A stretch of DNA of 64,000 nucleotides from Scleroderma bovista (GCA_037178675.1 JAYMGJ010000105.1:1-64000); one strand, 5' to 3'. Numbered from the stretch's first letter, positions 48,901 to 61,590 are shown. Translations and numbers: made by a program. Notes: generated by a model from the sequence alone, not told the origin.

Positions 48901-49886
48901 CCTCAAGGCGTGTCGAAGGGTATATTAGCATATCACAATGTATATACTATAGATAATATATCTAGTGAACTAGCTACATGCACGTCGTAGGTGGAGTAGT
49001 TAATGTGTGTGCGTGTGTGGAGTGGTGGTGGTTGGTGTGAGAGGAAGGTGGTGAAGAAGTGCTCGTCACACTCGTTAGTGTTGTCTCACAGATAGCCTAG
49101 GTGGGGGGAAAGGGGGGAAGTGGGCTCGACCAAGCAATTGGGTGACTGCCGGCGCCAGCACTTCCCCAAGTGATGATAAGTTTATAGTAATGCCCCTAAA
49201 ACCAATACTCGTCATGGAATCCCACGTCGGGGCCGGTGGCCGCTGATAGATCACATTTATCATTTCCTTTGTATTTCTTTTCTGGTTAGTTTGCAGCATG
49301 TACAGTACCATCATTCTTCTGTCATGGGTCATCATACTCCCATTTTGTCCGACTCTCGATGGGATAAAGTAATTCATGTTTCTTGTGGTGTAAATTGAAA
49401 TTCTACATATGCTATGGTTAATTGATTCGCCGGTGGCACGAAGGTAAACACACGCTGGCAGTATACTTGGGCGGTGTCGAAAGAAAACCAGAAAACTATA
49501 TGTATTGCAATTTGAAAGCTAAAAAAAAAGACTTGGAGATATCTATGATACTAGAGATGCCAATATACTTTAGCCATAATGAATCAGCCTTATTCGTGAT
49601 GCTGTGCGACCAGGTATCGTCCGAGTCACCCCGTCGTCTGTGTCGCACCTCGCCATGGGGGGAAAACCGTCTGGGTCATGTCAACCGTCAATCCGTGAGG
49701 GTCTCCCAATCCCGGTCTTCCGTCTAACACCTCCCTTTTCGTCACTCCTACAAGGTATACAATCGAGCCTGCGATGCCTCGTCATCGTTCGTATCAGGCG
49801 TGTCCGCTCGTTCCATGCCGTCAACCACAAATACACGCATATCAGCACACCGTCTCCTGTCTAGCGCAATACCCCCATCCACAGCC
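48901..49886. other. spacer downstream of DUF1275 copy C, no gene recognised
   Basis: Contains the about 60 bp TTTATAGTAATGCCCC repeat (about 49180) shared with 36274. The remaining ORFs are short and unrecognised. The right end presumably includes the 3' UTR of copy C. Confidence 0.35.
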
Positions 49887-51209
49887 CTAGTTCTTAGGTG
49901 CCTTCTTCGCTGGGATGAAGAACCACCAGAGGGAGATGATGAATCGCAAGCCTGCGCCGATACCGAGTGTCCCTGCCGACCCTATCTTGTCGAGGATAGC
50001 CCGGCTAATGAATCCTCCCAAGAAAAGGAAAACGATCGCCATGACTTTATGGTCGCGCGCGATGACGAGGCGGCGGAAGTGGAAGAGCTGAGGCTCGGTC
50101 ATGAGTTCGCACCATGTTGTAGTCAAAACAACTAGGAGAAAGGACAATTGAGTTCAGCGCCATGATCACCCGAGACGAAGATGCAAAGATCCGAACCTGT
50201 CGTTGTAAACTGCGTATTCATCCTCTTGCCCATGATCCCCTGTAGACCCATACTGGCACTCATAAACCCGACACAAACGAACGAGAGCGTATTGGACCAT
50301 GCTGGATTCGAGCGGGCATCCGCGACGCTGCCCTGGCCCGACTTCCATATGGCGATGGCGGCTGCCATGGTGAAGAGCGTCTGGATGAACGTGCCGAGAG
50401 ACATCCAGAGGCGCGTTTTGCAGCCGAGTTTATCGCCGAGACGGCCGATGAAGGCACCGGTGATGAAGCAGAGAAGAGAGCAAAAAGCCTGGCGATCGGG
50501 GAGGTGGAACGAGTGGTCATTCTCGCCGTTAAACAACCTTGCTAATGCGAGGGCAAGCTGGTAGAATGGGAGAGGTGTATTAGACGGTGAGACAGGAGCT
50601 GTGACGGATGACATTACCTGGACAGAGTTACCGGTCTGGAATGCACACCAGACAAAGATGGCCGAGAAGCAGACCGCGTCACTGGGGAGTAAAGAGAGAT
50701 CAGCGAGATGAAGCGTATGAGGGGATAATGGCGACGCACATGAAACCGGTCATGAAGCAGTAGGCTGTTAAAGGAGCAGCAGCGCGTGATCCATCGATTT
50801 CCTGCATCAAAAATCGCTTGATGTTGTTCATGCTGACAGACTCTGGTGCATCCGATCCTGTCGATTTGGACTGAACTGGGGTAGGAAGGGAGTCCTTCTC
50901 CTGAGTGATGGCAGAGGTGGCCTGAGACATGTCGGAGTAAGACGGACGACGCTGCAATTTGCTGGTGTTTATAGGAGCTAAATGTACAGTGCTCGCGCGT
51001 TGAACATCCGTAGGGTCGTATTCTTCTTCGTGCAACGGTGCAAGATTGGGGTTGGTGTTCCCCTCGGCACGCTCGTCCACTGCAGAGACGGCACTGGCAG
51101 TCGAGGAGCGCTTTGCGCGGTGGCCCTTGATGAGGGGGGCAGTCTGCGCTTTAAAGGACGCGCTTCTGCTGTGGAAGCCCCACGTCCAAGTACCTTTGGG
51201 AGGAGACAT
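49887..51209 (-). CDS. DUF1275 (YoaK-like) membrane protein, copy C
   Basis: Exons 51209-50740, 50681-50618, 50557-50197 and 50131-49887 give 379 residues with the same intron positions and phases as A and B. The core reads RFLMQEIDGSRAAAPLTAYC, WCAFQTGNSVQ, GRLGDKLGCKTRLW, SASMGLQGIMGKRMN and ARDHKVMAIVFLFLGG. The lead region and flanks differ clearly from A and B, and coding GC is higher, so C is probably the older resident gene and A/B later copies. All exons are intact. Predicted polytopic membrane protein, substrate unknown. Confidence 0.85.
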
Positions 51210-51812
51210 TCTTCTTCCGTTTGTGCATTTTTTTTCGGTGCAGATGGTGGGCTTTTAAGAGATTCGCCTCTCTATCCCCGCTTAGCCCTGCACGGCTAAG
51301 TAGTGGACCCTTACTACAAACTGTTGTCTACCCGAGGACCTGACTAGTACATATTAATCCGTCGTCCCTGAGGCCGCCGCCTTCGAAATCTCAGACAATC
51401 GATGGAGCAAATACGGTGTGCAGAGCGAAATCACATATCAGTCCAAGGCGGAAACCCAGTTTCTTATCTCCAGCAGCGTTAGAGCACAAGTTCAGAACTT
51501 CAGATTTGATTTGACACTTCCCGCATAATCCACGCGGTTCCAAATGCCTGGTTCACCCGTGGACTTAAGAATCTTCCAAGAGGGTCGCTGCACCTTCCGT
51601 TCAGATATTCCCAGCAGTGGATCCCCTACGAACGTGGGCTCACAGCTGAGAACGTTCTGCCAGGGATCGCAATCACATTCATGTCACGATTAAATTGCGT
51701 TGAAATGAACCGACATCGGTTCCGGGTTTGTTGATTCCAAAGGTTGCTGCCAAAACACGACAACACGACCATTCCACAACTCGCTAAATAACCAGCATAG
51801 CAACACCACCCG
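51210..51812. other. divergent promoter region between DUF1275 copy C and the next gene
   Basis: Non-coding stretch between a minus-strand and a plus-strand start. No mobile element recognised. Likely contains both promoters. Confidence 0.4.
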
Positions 51813-53961
51813 ATGGCAGGAGGCTGGTCTTTCAACCTCAGAACTGCTGGAAGCATCTCGGATGCCTGTTCAGACTCTGCCACTGATGCTGGCGATTGTG
51901 TCGGGGGTGGTAATAGTCCGCCCAGCGTAGCACGTCTGCTCCGCGAGTTCGACCTGTCCTCTCGTGACGAAACAGTAGAATACAGACCAAACCCATGGAG
52001 TATCGCCAAGATCAATGCGCATTTACGTACTGGCCCTGATCACCGTGTCAATGCGGCGACGAAGGAGACAGTTCTATCAACAAAGGCGGCGTCCTCGAAG
52101 ACCACGGCGAAGAAGGGCCCTATTGAAGCTGCGTTCAAAAAGCAGGCAGATCGCGCACGAACGACTCAGTGTTCGGCTACCGCAAAGGAAGAGAGTGCGA
52201 GAAAGGCCCGACCAGCCCCTCAGATAGATAGGAAGGACACCCACTCACATCGAGTGGCAATTTCAAAGAGGACGGTGGTATTGTCCAGTCCTCCCCGTTC
52301 GTTACGCAGTTTCCTCACCGCGACGTGCAGAATCATCGCCAACCATGCTCAGATCACCCAGAGCCGCTCCACCCTAAACTGAAGCCACCCACAAATCGGC
52401 TACAAAGAACCGTCTTAGCTCCAAATGCGTCTATACCTATTTCGAACGACAATCCTCGATCGACGATACGCCCTTCGATCAGGGCACCAGCAGACGATGC
52501 AGTGAGGCGCGAACACGCAGCACCACCGCCCCACCTATCGTATCAGACCGAGAACCGTGTACGAGGTCTGTACACCCAGTATCCTTTTACATGTTCTCGT
52601 CTTTCCCTAGGACCTACGTAGGTATTACCGCAGCGTTGACAGACAGGCAATCTGGCACCCGTACTTTGATACATCCTGACCGACCCGGGCCTCTACGCCG
52701 GTTTGCTGTGGCCGCTTCCCCTCAAAATGAAATGCCTAGGCGCATACATTCACCTTCAGCTCTTCAAAGTCCTCATGGTGTGCAGTTATCCCGTGGGGAA
52801 CTGTATGGTCCAGCTCCCTCGGGAGCGTATCGTGATTACCAACATACGTCGCACAGCTCGCCGATACGCCACTCTGCACACATAGGTAAGATCACCAAGA
52901 TAGGTATGCGGTGTACAGTGCCCGTCTCTTTCTTCCCTTGCTGCATGCTTGACTCCTGTATACATGCTAGCCCAGCCACGACCGGTGCCATCGCCATGGT
53001 TTGGAGAGCTACAGGGCTTGAATGCGTGTCCGTTGAAGCCGCCTGCTCACGAAGGTATGCCTTGGCAGGATCGCTCCGTGCACTTACACGCGCCATCGAA
53101 GAGCAAAGAGCTGGATGGATCAGATGTTTCAAAGAATATTGTGCGAGAGGTATGTTTACATCCATTGCACTACCTCTACAGGTTTGCCTATCGAAGACCA
53201 ATCAGAATGCCTGTCTTATGCGCGCCGACGATTCACCTCCGCATATGCGTTCATTGAACAAACGAAGCCTTTCCCCGCTCGCGGCTCCAGTAACGCCTGT
53301 GAAGAAGCTCAGGACTCGGCCTCCGTCACCGCCTTCCTATCCTGATAGAGGACGTGCGAGAGCCACGTGTGCGTATACGTCCAAGTTCGGCGGTGATGAG
53401 GACGACGACGACGAGTCGTGGTCGACACTAGGCGCGGCAAGAAGAGACGGTGGCGGGCGCCCTGTTTTTCTCAGTGGTAGGGATAAGAACAAGAAACGAC
53501 CGAGTGGAGGCGTGAAGAGGTCTGGTGTGTTCAAGTTGCCTGGTCTAGGACGAGGAGGGGCAAGGAATGGGACAAGCAAGTGTATGGATGTCGATGACAC
53601 GCCGTCCAGCCCGAAGGGACGCGTGATCACATATCTTCCCCCTCCGATGGAAGATCTGCCGCGCACAGATATGGGCGGGACATGCAAACATCAAGGCGGT
53701 GGCCTCGGGAAAGGTGCGTCTAAAGGGACAGGACTCAATATAAAGACAGATTATGCTCCAGATCGAATCGAGAACAAAGACAGGTTGGCAGACGAGTGTG
53801 ACTACGACGTACCTGCGTCGCGCATAGACTCGGACGAAGCAACGCTCGTGGGCGAGCAGGAGTGGCACATCGAGCCCGAGTCGTCACCCGTGCAGAGCAG
53901 AGTATCCCCTTTGATACCGAGGAAGTATGCGCGCGGTACCGGGACGTACGGGCTCGGATAA
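51813..53961 (+). CDS. uncharacterised Pro/Arg-rich multi-exon protein
   Basis: The first exon starts at ATG 51813 (MAGGWSFNLRTAGSISD) and includes a helical block (SVARLLREFDLSSRDETVEY, NPWSIAKINAHLRTG). A second frame is used from about 52250 to 52610 (GIVQSSPFVTQFPHRDV). Later exons lie near 52700-52880, 52975-53150 and 53180-53961. The last is very basic and Pro-rich (KRSLSPLAAPVTPVKKLR), with an acidic patch (GGDEDDDDESW) and a C-terminus YARGTGTYGLG. No known domain; composition suggests a nuclear, disordered protein. Start and stop are reasonably firm, but the internal splice sites are not resolved, since two frames are plausible at 52949-53350. Confidence 0.5.
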
Positions 53962-54531
53962 AAGAGGTGGGTCTGCGCTTTTTACATGGATCCTTGGCCT
54001 GTTCTCTATTGTGTGGGTGGGCCAGGTATCAAGGCATTGACGCGAGCTGTTGTTTTTTTCTTGAGTAGCAGCGGCGTCTCTCGGGGCAGTTCTGGAAGAC
54101 ACTGAAACTCACTGAGGTTTGGTAGGTTTGCGATGGTGTGGGCGGGTGGGTGAGGCTTCTTGAGGCGGTTATGATGTTCGTGTTTTTTTGTCCTGCTTGA
54201 TGGATGGGTGTCCTTTATTCTTTAGTACTTCTGTATTACTCTTGTGGCAATCGCCATATGCTTGATCGTATTTCTGATTCCGGCGTTCAGGTGATCAGAG
54301 TCTCATAAGCAGTTTAACGTTCTTCTCGTCGCATGTAATTAACTCATTTCAGAGCGCGAAGAAAACCGACAGCTCAAAACTTAGTGGTCAAAGAACCAAG
54401 AAAAATGCAATTAGGGTACCAAAGACGTCGCTACCATATGAGCATGAGGAACAGCTCGAAAAATGATCCACTACACACGTTGCCTCCACCGTACCCAAAC
54501 TCCAACATCTGCGGTATAAAATAAAGCCTAT
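53962..54531. other. convergent 3' flanks
   Basis: Lies between the stop of the Pro/Arg-rich gene and the stop of the minus-strand hydrophobin. T-rich, no ORF of note. Probably both 3' UTRs. Confidence 0.45.
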
Positions 54532-54977
54532 CTAAGCATTGAGGGAAGAGCAGCCAAGGTTGAAAAGGCCGTTCTGCAAGCCCGTTAATTCACAAAGGCG
54601 AAAATCAATGAATATAGAAAGCATACGTAGTTGTTGCCCGTGCAGCACGCCACCTGCTGCGATGCAGAGCAGCCGTGACCAATACCAACGCCGGTGACGG
54701 GGGAGCAGTTCACACCAACAAGGCCTTGCGCAGCGGCGTCGGCAACTGCGACACCATTTTGAGTGAGGAGATCGTGCTCATTGTAAGCCTGTCGATGTCA
54801 CCGGTATCACCAGCGTTATTGTTAGTGCCCGACGCTATCCTGGCAAGTTAGACTTACGCTTTGAAGGCTCTGGCAGCACTGGATGTGTCCGTTGCTGCAC
54901 TGGTGGCGAGCCTTGGAGTGCGCTTTGGCAGTGACGAGAAGGACGAGGGGGAGAATGGCGAAGATGCGAGAGAACAT
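54532..54977 (-). CDS. class I hydrophobin
   Basis: Exons 54977-54858, 54788-54627 and 54573-54532 join in frame to give 107 residues. Residues 1-20 are a secretion signal (MFSRIFAILPLVLLVTAKA). The mature part has the eight-cysteine hydrophobin pattern: single Cys (HQCSNG), Cys pair (IQCCQS), Cys (VNCSP), Cys (GHGCSA), Cys pair (VACCTGNNY), final Cys (NLGCSS). The spacing and the CCTGNN block are those of basidiomycete class I hydrophobins. These self-assemble into amphipathic rodlet layers on hyphae and fruit bodies. One intron falls between the CC pair region and AYNEHD, and another follows GNNY, positions common in the family. A TATA-like TATAAAG lies on the minus strand about 110 bp upstream of the ATG. 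All eight cysteines are present, so it is likely functional. Confidence 0.93.
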
Positions 54978-55082
54978 AGTTAACTGTGTAATAGATAGAG
55001 GGGGTTAAGTCTAGGATGTTGTGAGGGAGAAGTGGGAGTGGGCTGTAAAACCTGCTGAATTTCAAGGAGCAGAACGCCCTCT

Positions 55083-55092
55083 CTTTATACCT
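55083..55092 (-). promoter_or_regulatory. TATA-like box of the hydrophobin gene
   Basis: GTATAAAGAG on the minus strand, about 110 bp upstream of the hydrophobin start codon, a reasonable distance for a highly expressed fungal gene with a short leader. Confidence 0.45.
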
Positions 55093-56575
55093 TTTCCTCT
55101 ATCCGTCGCGTAGATCTGGGTCCCGACTCCCGACTCGCGGGCTCTGCGGCAAATATTTTTGTTGTAGGTCACTTACGTCTCCGGCGGGTGCATATCACGG
55201 TATGCGAGGGACGAGGCCCGGCGGAACAGATCCAGACCGAGAGCCCCGACGATAATGTGTTACTAACATGAGCTGGCATTCTTGCTACATAGCTATGGTG
55301 CCCACCTGATTCCTGGGATAACGAAGTATGGCAAATGCAGAGTAACGATCATTGAGCCGTTCAAACCTATCGTGGAAGCAATCCTTGTCCGACCAATGTA
55401 CGGTGACACTTTCAAGACGAAGGTGGGGAATGTCGTTTTTCCTGTTCATGGAAGGTTTCTGGCCTGGCAGTCGTGTTCACAAGCCCACCTTACACGCGAT
55501 AGCCTAGCCAGTGTGCGTCCTAGGCTACGACCAGCATTGATGATCTGGGAAGTCGATCGACCTTTTTCTTTCCCTGGAGAACAGTTTTGTCTTCAGCGTG
55601 CTTTTCCCTTCGATATGTATTCATTGCGGAAGGAGACGAGCTAGGCATCTTCCCCTTACTAAGCCGTTCGTTTGTACAGGGGTGATCTTCTGCAAGTAAT
55701 ACTCCTCCTGGTTGAGTTATCTGCCCCGAACATTGAGGCCCGCAGGCTGGGTTATCCTGGGTCACACTGCGACGGAGAAGTGCACGAGATCATATCATAT
55801 GCCACGCCGGATGTGCTGCCCAGAGGATAGAAGCGCATAGCAAATGGTTGCAAACTTCAAAGGAACTCACGGGCTGACAGTTGGCCAGCAGCGCGCTCCT
55901 CTTCTTTTGGTGCTATGCGGTATTAGTTTCTAAGGATAAGTTCAAACTTGTAGTAAAGAAGTAGTTGAAGTTGCCTTGGGAAGAAGGCACAGCGTGCATT
56001 GTTTGGCGGCTCCGCTGTATCAATCCTGCTTGTGCTTGCGACCATTGTTCCTCTCATGAGTATTGTTTCCATGTCGCAACGACATATCAACCAGGCCCAT
56101 TCTCTACTGCAGGTTCCTCCGCGAAGCACCATCCATTGTCGGTCATGACTGCATAGTACACGGGAATCTGCCATTATATTTTCAACAGGAGGGGTATTAA
56201 TGGACTGCCTTCACTTGGACAAGCAGTACGTTGCGAGTATGTGGGATTACCTTGACTGCGCATGTCAGCGGAGACAAACACTTCCGATATTTTGGTGGTC
56301 GACTTCTGTGCAGGGTGAACGCTATTGGTCCCTGACAACGATGGACGAAACTTTGGACTTTCATTTGTCCAGTAAGTTGCTAAGGACCTAAGGTGAGTAT
56401 AAAAACAAGGTCAGCTGTATTGTCACACACTTCCTTCCTTTGCCTCTTCCGCTCTCTTTCATTCACTCCGCTGCCTGTGCAGTTTGTGAGCCCTTGACAC
56501 ACTTTTCTTTTTGACTTCAATCGGTCTGTGACCCTGAGTGCGAGACACTCCATTTTATCCTTCACCGGCTGCAAC
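55093..56575. other. intergenic region, no recognised gene
   Basis: ORFs at 55282-55644 (120 codons), 55520-55765 and 55923-56174 have no recognised domain and no supporting splice pattern. The final 100 bp before 56576 are pyrimidine-rich, fitting the promoter and leader of the secreted-protein gene. Confidence 0.4.
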
Positions 56576-58614
56576 ATGCACATTTGGGGGCTACCTCTAC
56601 TTTCTTTGATCTTACTGTCTCTTCCTATTGCTACACATTCGCAATGCACCCTCAATGTTCCGGATAATCCGCTCACCGCACACGGTCTTTCTACTCCATT
56701 CGAGCTTACGGGATGCAACGTGAGAGAACCGTGCCCAGTGCTCTTGTTCTTCGACCGCCTTAACCAACTATTTGCCTTGCAGCAATTAGACTTCGCCAAT
56801 GAGGGAGTTTTCGTGGAAGCCAGCATATTTGACCCGACGACTGGCCGTATCGAGATATACAATCCCCTCGTGATCAATGCTGGCATGACCAGCACAAATA
56901 GCCAAGTTATGAATGCGACGAAAAACTCAGCCGCCGATACGAATGCAGGCTTTTTTATACCACCCATCGTTCCCACCGTTCCCAATGATGCGGTTGTCGC
57001 TCTCTGGTTTGGCTCCAATGCCAACAACGTCACACTAAAGGGGGACACGAAGACCTGCGTGAACGGATTGGGAAAATCAGTTTTTGGACAGGTAAACCTC
57101 GTTCGTCACGACCCCCCTGCTTTTAACAGTGAAGAGAACATAGTTTGCACACTGTAATGCCCCAGCTTGGTTTAACGCCACCAGTGCAGCAGTGAAAAAG
57201 GGCCTTGTGAATGTTCCTCCTCCAGGTATAGGTTTGGCTGGCCAAGCCTGTCCAACTACGCGGGACTTTCGCATCGTTGACCAGGTGTGGTTTCTCTTTT
57301 CGTTTGGTAGCAACTGACCCACAAATATACTCAAAAGGATCAATCTGACAATGTCGACACCACCTACCTTCTAATCGGTAACAACACCCTTGCCCAGCAC
57401 ACTCCAGAGAACGCTCAGGCTAACCCTGATGCGGAGGTGCTATCGAACGGTGAGTGCACTCTTTGGATCGCGTGCATACTATTGGCACAGTTGTTGAACC
57501 CATAGTACAGCATCTGATAATGCCCTGGTGAACGAGTTCATCCAGCCTGCACTTAATTGCACCGCTTACCAAAATCCTTGTACAACCTGTGCAAAAGGGC
57601 AGACTCCTGCTCTTTCCACGAACGTACGTGTCCAATTGAATCTTAATTCGGGCCCTTGGGGGTCAATGTGATCACCGTGTAGGAGCTCCAGGCATCGCTA
57701 TATCCACCAGCAGGTGGTCCAGCACTGGTGCCGCTCAATGATCCCATGGTCCTGGTCGATGGTAAAGAGTCGCTTCACAAAGTTAATCTGTATCGTGCAG
57801 GAGTCGGCCAACCCAAGGCGGATCATAAAAATGCATCAGGAACAACGTATTGGTATGTGTCTGCGTAGTGAGGTCGTCAGACTAGTCCTGACACCCTTTT
57901 CCAGCCAGCAATTTGCGCAGTCGGGTCTGTTTATTTCGACTAACGAAGGCACATTCACCGGTTCAGCCTCTCCCGCTACCGATCAAGCAACTAATTTATT
58001 CACATTCTTGGCTATGAGATTCGCCAACTCTTTTGGGCCCGCACCTGGTATGTGCTTTGTTGGATGCACTGTTTCCCAGGACCAATACGATACGCCCAGG
58101 GCTTGATTGTACCGACCTTTTAAAGGTCTCGAACCCTGTTAACCTCACAACGAATAAAGATGGCGTCGTAACTGCAGCCATCATCGATACCCAACTTCTT
58201 CAGCACATTATCGGCTATGTATGTATCTTTTCTGGCGTGTACTTGTGGCTTGATGGTTGTTCTCCTTAGGATACTCCCATTCAGACGACCAAGGTCACTG
58301 TACACCCCACTGGGAGTGTGAAAATGAAAAACGCCAGCCATGGGTGCACCACTCCCGCACCATCCTCAGCCCCAGCGTACGTGATACATGACAAAAGGAC
58401 CGAGACTATGATTACTGGCGAAGTATCTATTTCCGGCAATGACATAGTCCCATTCGTGGTACCTGTGCTACCCTTCCCGATCCCGGTAAGGCATAGCTAT
58501 TACCACTCTTCTTCGGTGCTCATGATGATATGTATCGATCACTTACAGGGTCCGGTGAGTCTCGAGGGGCCTGTCATAGGCAGGAATGCTACTAATACAT
58601 GGGACACCTCATAG
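56576..58614 (+). CDS. large secreted protein of a basidiomycete-typical uncharacterised family
   Basis: Nine exons (56576-57091, 57144-57284, 57338-57449, 57511-57623, 57683-57852, 57905-58047, 58100-58218, 58270-58485, 58549-58614) join in frame to give 531 residues. Residues 1-22 are a signal peptide (MHIWGLPLLSLILLSLPIA, cut near THSQ). The mature protein has the features of a fungal secreted family I know only as hypothetical: VFVEASIFDPTTGRIEIYNP, PNDAVVALWFGSNANNV, CVNGLGKSVFGQ, HCNAPAWFNAT, DQSDNVDTTYL, DPMVLVDG, TTYCQQF and NLFTFLAMRF. It contains several N-glycosylation sites (NVT, NAT). The enzymatic role is unknown. The 3' end is ambiguous: a GTGAGT at 58555 and a CATAG at about 58617 could form another intron and lengthen the tail to a stop near 58746. 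Confidence 0.8.
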
Positions 58615-59134
58615 CTGGAATCTAGGCCGCCATTCTGGTCAAGAATTGACGGCCAGGCATTATCCACTCTCCGAAAGTATGTCAGTGATTCTAGGCACCC
58701 TAGATGCAAGAGGTTACTTAAGAATAGGCTGACTTCAGGGTATTGAGAGGTTTGTTATCGGTAGGTATTCTGCGGGTGTGAAGCGATAAAAGCAACTTTA
58801 TAATGACACCTACGAACTCGAACATTATGTACCAGGTACTATCTTAGTCTCTGAATCCGGATAGTGGGTGATGAAGATTACAACACGCAAGAGTCACAGT
58901 GTGCATACCACCTCCGATCTCACTATGTAGTAGAACTGTTGGAATTCGCTGTCCCTACGATACCACTTTCATTTATCTTTAGTACGGACCTAAGGATTCC
59001 AGCACTTTTCGGCATCAGTAAAGGTCTTTCAGATATAGTTTTTGTGACACATAATATATCTAACAGACTTACTATCTGCACCGGCATTTCCCGACCTGTG
59101 ATAAGAATAGCGTGGCAAATCCCCTTAAACCCAC
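58615..59134. other. 3' flank of the secreted-protein gene
   Basis: May include an alternative last exon of the upstream gene (58618 to about 58746). The rest has no recognised content. Confidence 0.35.
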
Positions 59135-59395
59135 CTCTTGCCCCCCCACCTCCTGCCCCCCTGCTTGCCCCCCCACCTCCTGCCCCCCCCCTGTTTGCCC
59201 CCCCACCTCCTGCCCCCCCCCCCCTGCTTGCCCCCCCACCTCCTGCCCCCCCCCCCTGCTTGCCCCCCCACCTCCTGCCCCCCCCCCCCCTGCTTGCCCC
59301 CCCACCTCCTGCCCCCCCCCCCTGCTTGCCCCCCCACCTCCTGCCCCCCCCCCCCCTGCTTGCCCCCCCACCTCCTGCCCCTGTCCGCCTGCCCC
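59135..59395. repeat. C-rich minisatellite, 8 units of about 30-34 bp
   Basis: Eight tandem copies of TTGCCCCCCCACCTCCTGC followed by a C-run that varies in length from about 6 to 14. Unit length varies with the C-run, so slippage is the main source of variation. ORFs in all frames (Pro/Cys or Gly-rich) are products of the repeat and not genes. The C7-C14 runs on one strand and G-runs on the other could form i-motif and G-quadruplex structures. Confidence 0.9.
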
Positions 59396-60130
59396 ACCTG
59401 TAGGTAATGGATTTAGAGCAAATAAGGATCCAGATCTATCCATCTTTTGACAACAATTCAAACGTTCCCGGTCCACTGCCAGTATCCAAAACAATTTCAC
59501 CCGTGCCAATATCCCATTTGTTTCCACTGATGCCCATATATACAGTTATGCAAGAAGACATGTATGTCTGCCTGCACCCAAGGCTCGGCCACCCAGCCGT
59601 GTAATGTCTCTTGTAATAATACTGTCAGCGCATTAGCATTGTATGGGTTCTAATTTCGTGACACCTGATGATGACTGTATGCTGTTGTCTGGTATAGATG
59701 TCGACTGATGGAACTCGAAATGCCACCTGCGTCGGCAGAACCCTTGCTCTCCGCATGCACATTGGATTGTGTACTTGGAAGGCTCATAGGTAGCAAGGTA
59801 AGGCAACCAAATAACACGGATCCAAAGAAGGCAAAAAGTTCTGTCGTCAGTCGTTCCCACGATATAAGGTCCTCCCAGAACCCTTTGCTCTTCGAGCAAG
59901 GGAATATCTTACATTTTCATCCGTTCTCTTACTGTTACTACTTTTTATCATTTTCTTCCCACACTCTTACACTGGTATGCGGATGCCCATAGTGTTTAAT
60001 CAGTAAGACGCGTTTACTTCAGGCTACATATGTAGTACAACAGTCTCTACATCTAAACTCATGCATGCGATTTGAGTACCACACAATGGGTCCCATGGTC
60101 CAACGGGTCATTAGATCAGTGTTCTACATA
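59396..60130. other. spacer with repeat scraps
   Basis: Contains a second version of the ACTCGAAATGCC/AGAACCCTTGC block (59713-59750; compare 12471) and a near-perfect hairpin at 59881-59902 (compare 29922-29942). No gene recognised. The right end is the 3' flank of the kinase. Confidence 0.35.
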
Positions 60131-61527
60131 TTAATGCAACTGCTTAATTATGGCCACCAACTCTGAGATTCCAGGGCGTAACAATGGATCATGATCCCAA
60201 CACAAATTGCACAGGTTCCACCAGGCATCAGTCATGCGAGAACATGTGCATTCATCATTTGGACGTCCAGGTGGTCCACGCAAGATCTGCAATAAGATGC
60301 TTGGGACATTTTGTGCATCATGGAAGGGTTTTTTCCGAGAAAACAGTTCCTGAAAAATTGTCAGATGACCGCTGTTAAACTCTTTCGTAGAAAGCGTACC
60401 AGAACTGTCATTCCGAATGCCCAGACATCCCCTGGCAGAGTGATGGCATATTGGTCGGACTCGATGTTTTCTGGAGCTAGCCAATTCCATGAACCCCCAC
60501 AAGGAAGATCCACCGTCATGCTAAACGAGGAATTGGCCAAGTGCGAGTGGCCGAAATCCGTCAGGAGCGCACGGCCTTCCGCCGAAATCAGGACATTCAT
60601 CTGTTAGACGTATTGTTTTGTGAAATGGTGTATGTCAAAAGAGCAGACGGACATACGCCTTTCAGGTCACCATGGATTATGGGTCCTAGAGCATGGTTGT
60701 GGAGATAGCATAGCCCATGGGCAATGTCCAAGATCTGGATCACAATTGCGTAAACCACAGCATAGAAATTATTCTGCAAATAACATACCAAGGGACGTGG
60801 ATCGATAGTGGTGTCCTGCACATAATCATGTGCATTTCCCAGAGACATCCATTCAGTCACTATGGATGGCAATGTCTCGTCGAGAATGGTAGTAATCCCT
60901 AGCAGTGGAAGGACATTGTTGTGGCGAAGTTTCGACCAGACATGGACCTCACGAAGGGTTTGCTGAATGATGGGTTAGTTGAGGTCATAATCTGTAATTG
61001 AGGTTTTGACCTAACCTTTACCGCCTTGCTTATATCAGTCCCCACCTTCATGGTCGTCTTGATAGCGACTTTGGTCCCAGGTGAAGAGAGTACCCCTTGA
61101 AATATGGTAGAATTCCCAGTACATATGATCAGAACATAGTTGTTGTGATATATCTTGTTGTCCAAATTACTGCTGTATCGAGCCGCTCGCAGCAGAAGGG
61201 TTTTCAGTCCGTTCGTAGGACCGATGGGGGTCTTTTCTTCGGGAGGTAGTGGTGACAAGATCTTCTAGAAGAATAGTTAGATAAAACGTTTGAACAGAAA
61301 TAGTATGGCCAACTTACAATCAATCCACGGAAAGCGCACTGGAATAGGGCGGTCAGAGCAGCCCAGAACGAGGATGTCTCCTTGGTTGGGTAGTTGACAG
61401 AAGAGGGCCACGAAGTATCTTGTTGAGGCTCAACGAGAGCCTCTCCATTTCCATGTTTAATGTGAATGATGGTATCATTCAAGGAGATTCGTGACGAATT
61501 TCTTTGCAAAAAGCGACGTGGTTCCAT
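60131..61527 (-). CDS. protein kinase (TKL-like basidiomycete family)
   Basis: Six exons (61527-61318, 61264-61016, 60962-60789, 60734-60657, 60600-60400, 60349-60131) join in frame to give 376 residues. Kinase landmarks run in order: Gly-loop region weak (CTGNSTIFQG), VAIK with the ATP-binding Lys, alpha-C Glu in TLREVHVWSKLRHNNVLPLLG, catalytic loop HGDLKGMNVLI (HGD instead of HRD), DFG in LLTDFGHSHL, APE in NWLAPENIES, and the F-helix Asp in DVWAFGM. The C-lobe ends with CWDHDPLLRPGI. The HGDLKG form and CWDxDPxxRP ending are typical of the expanded TKL-type kinases of Agaricomycetes. The degenerate Gly-loop leaves activity uncertain. The N-terminal 70 residues carry no known domain. A gypsy LTR begins about 60 bp upstream of the ATG on the same strand. 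Confidence 0.85.
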
Positions 61528-61590
61528 GGTCTTGAAGAGGATTTTCGGGGGACATGGGTTAAATAGTAGTACGTTCAGGCAAAGTGGTCG

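Noticed and set aside
59072..59527. Pro-rich and Gly-rich ORFs on both strands over the C-rich repeat
   Set aside because: They exist in every frame because the repeat lacks stop codons; no start context or splice evidence supports a gene.
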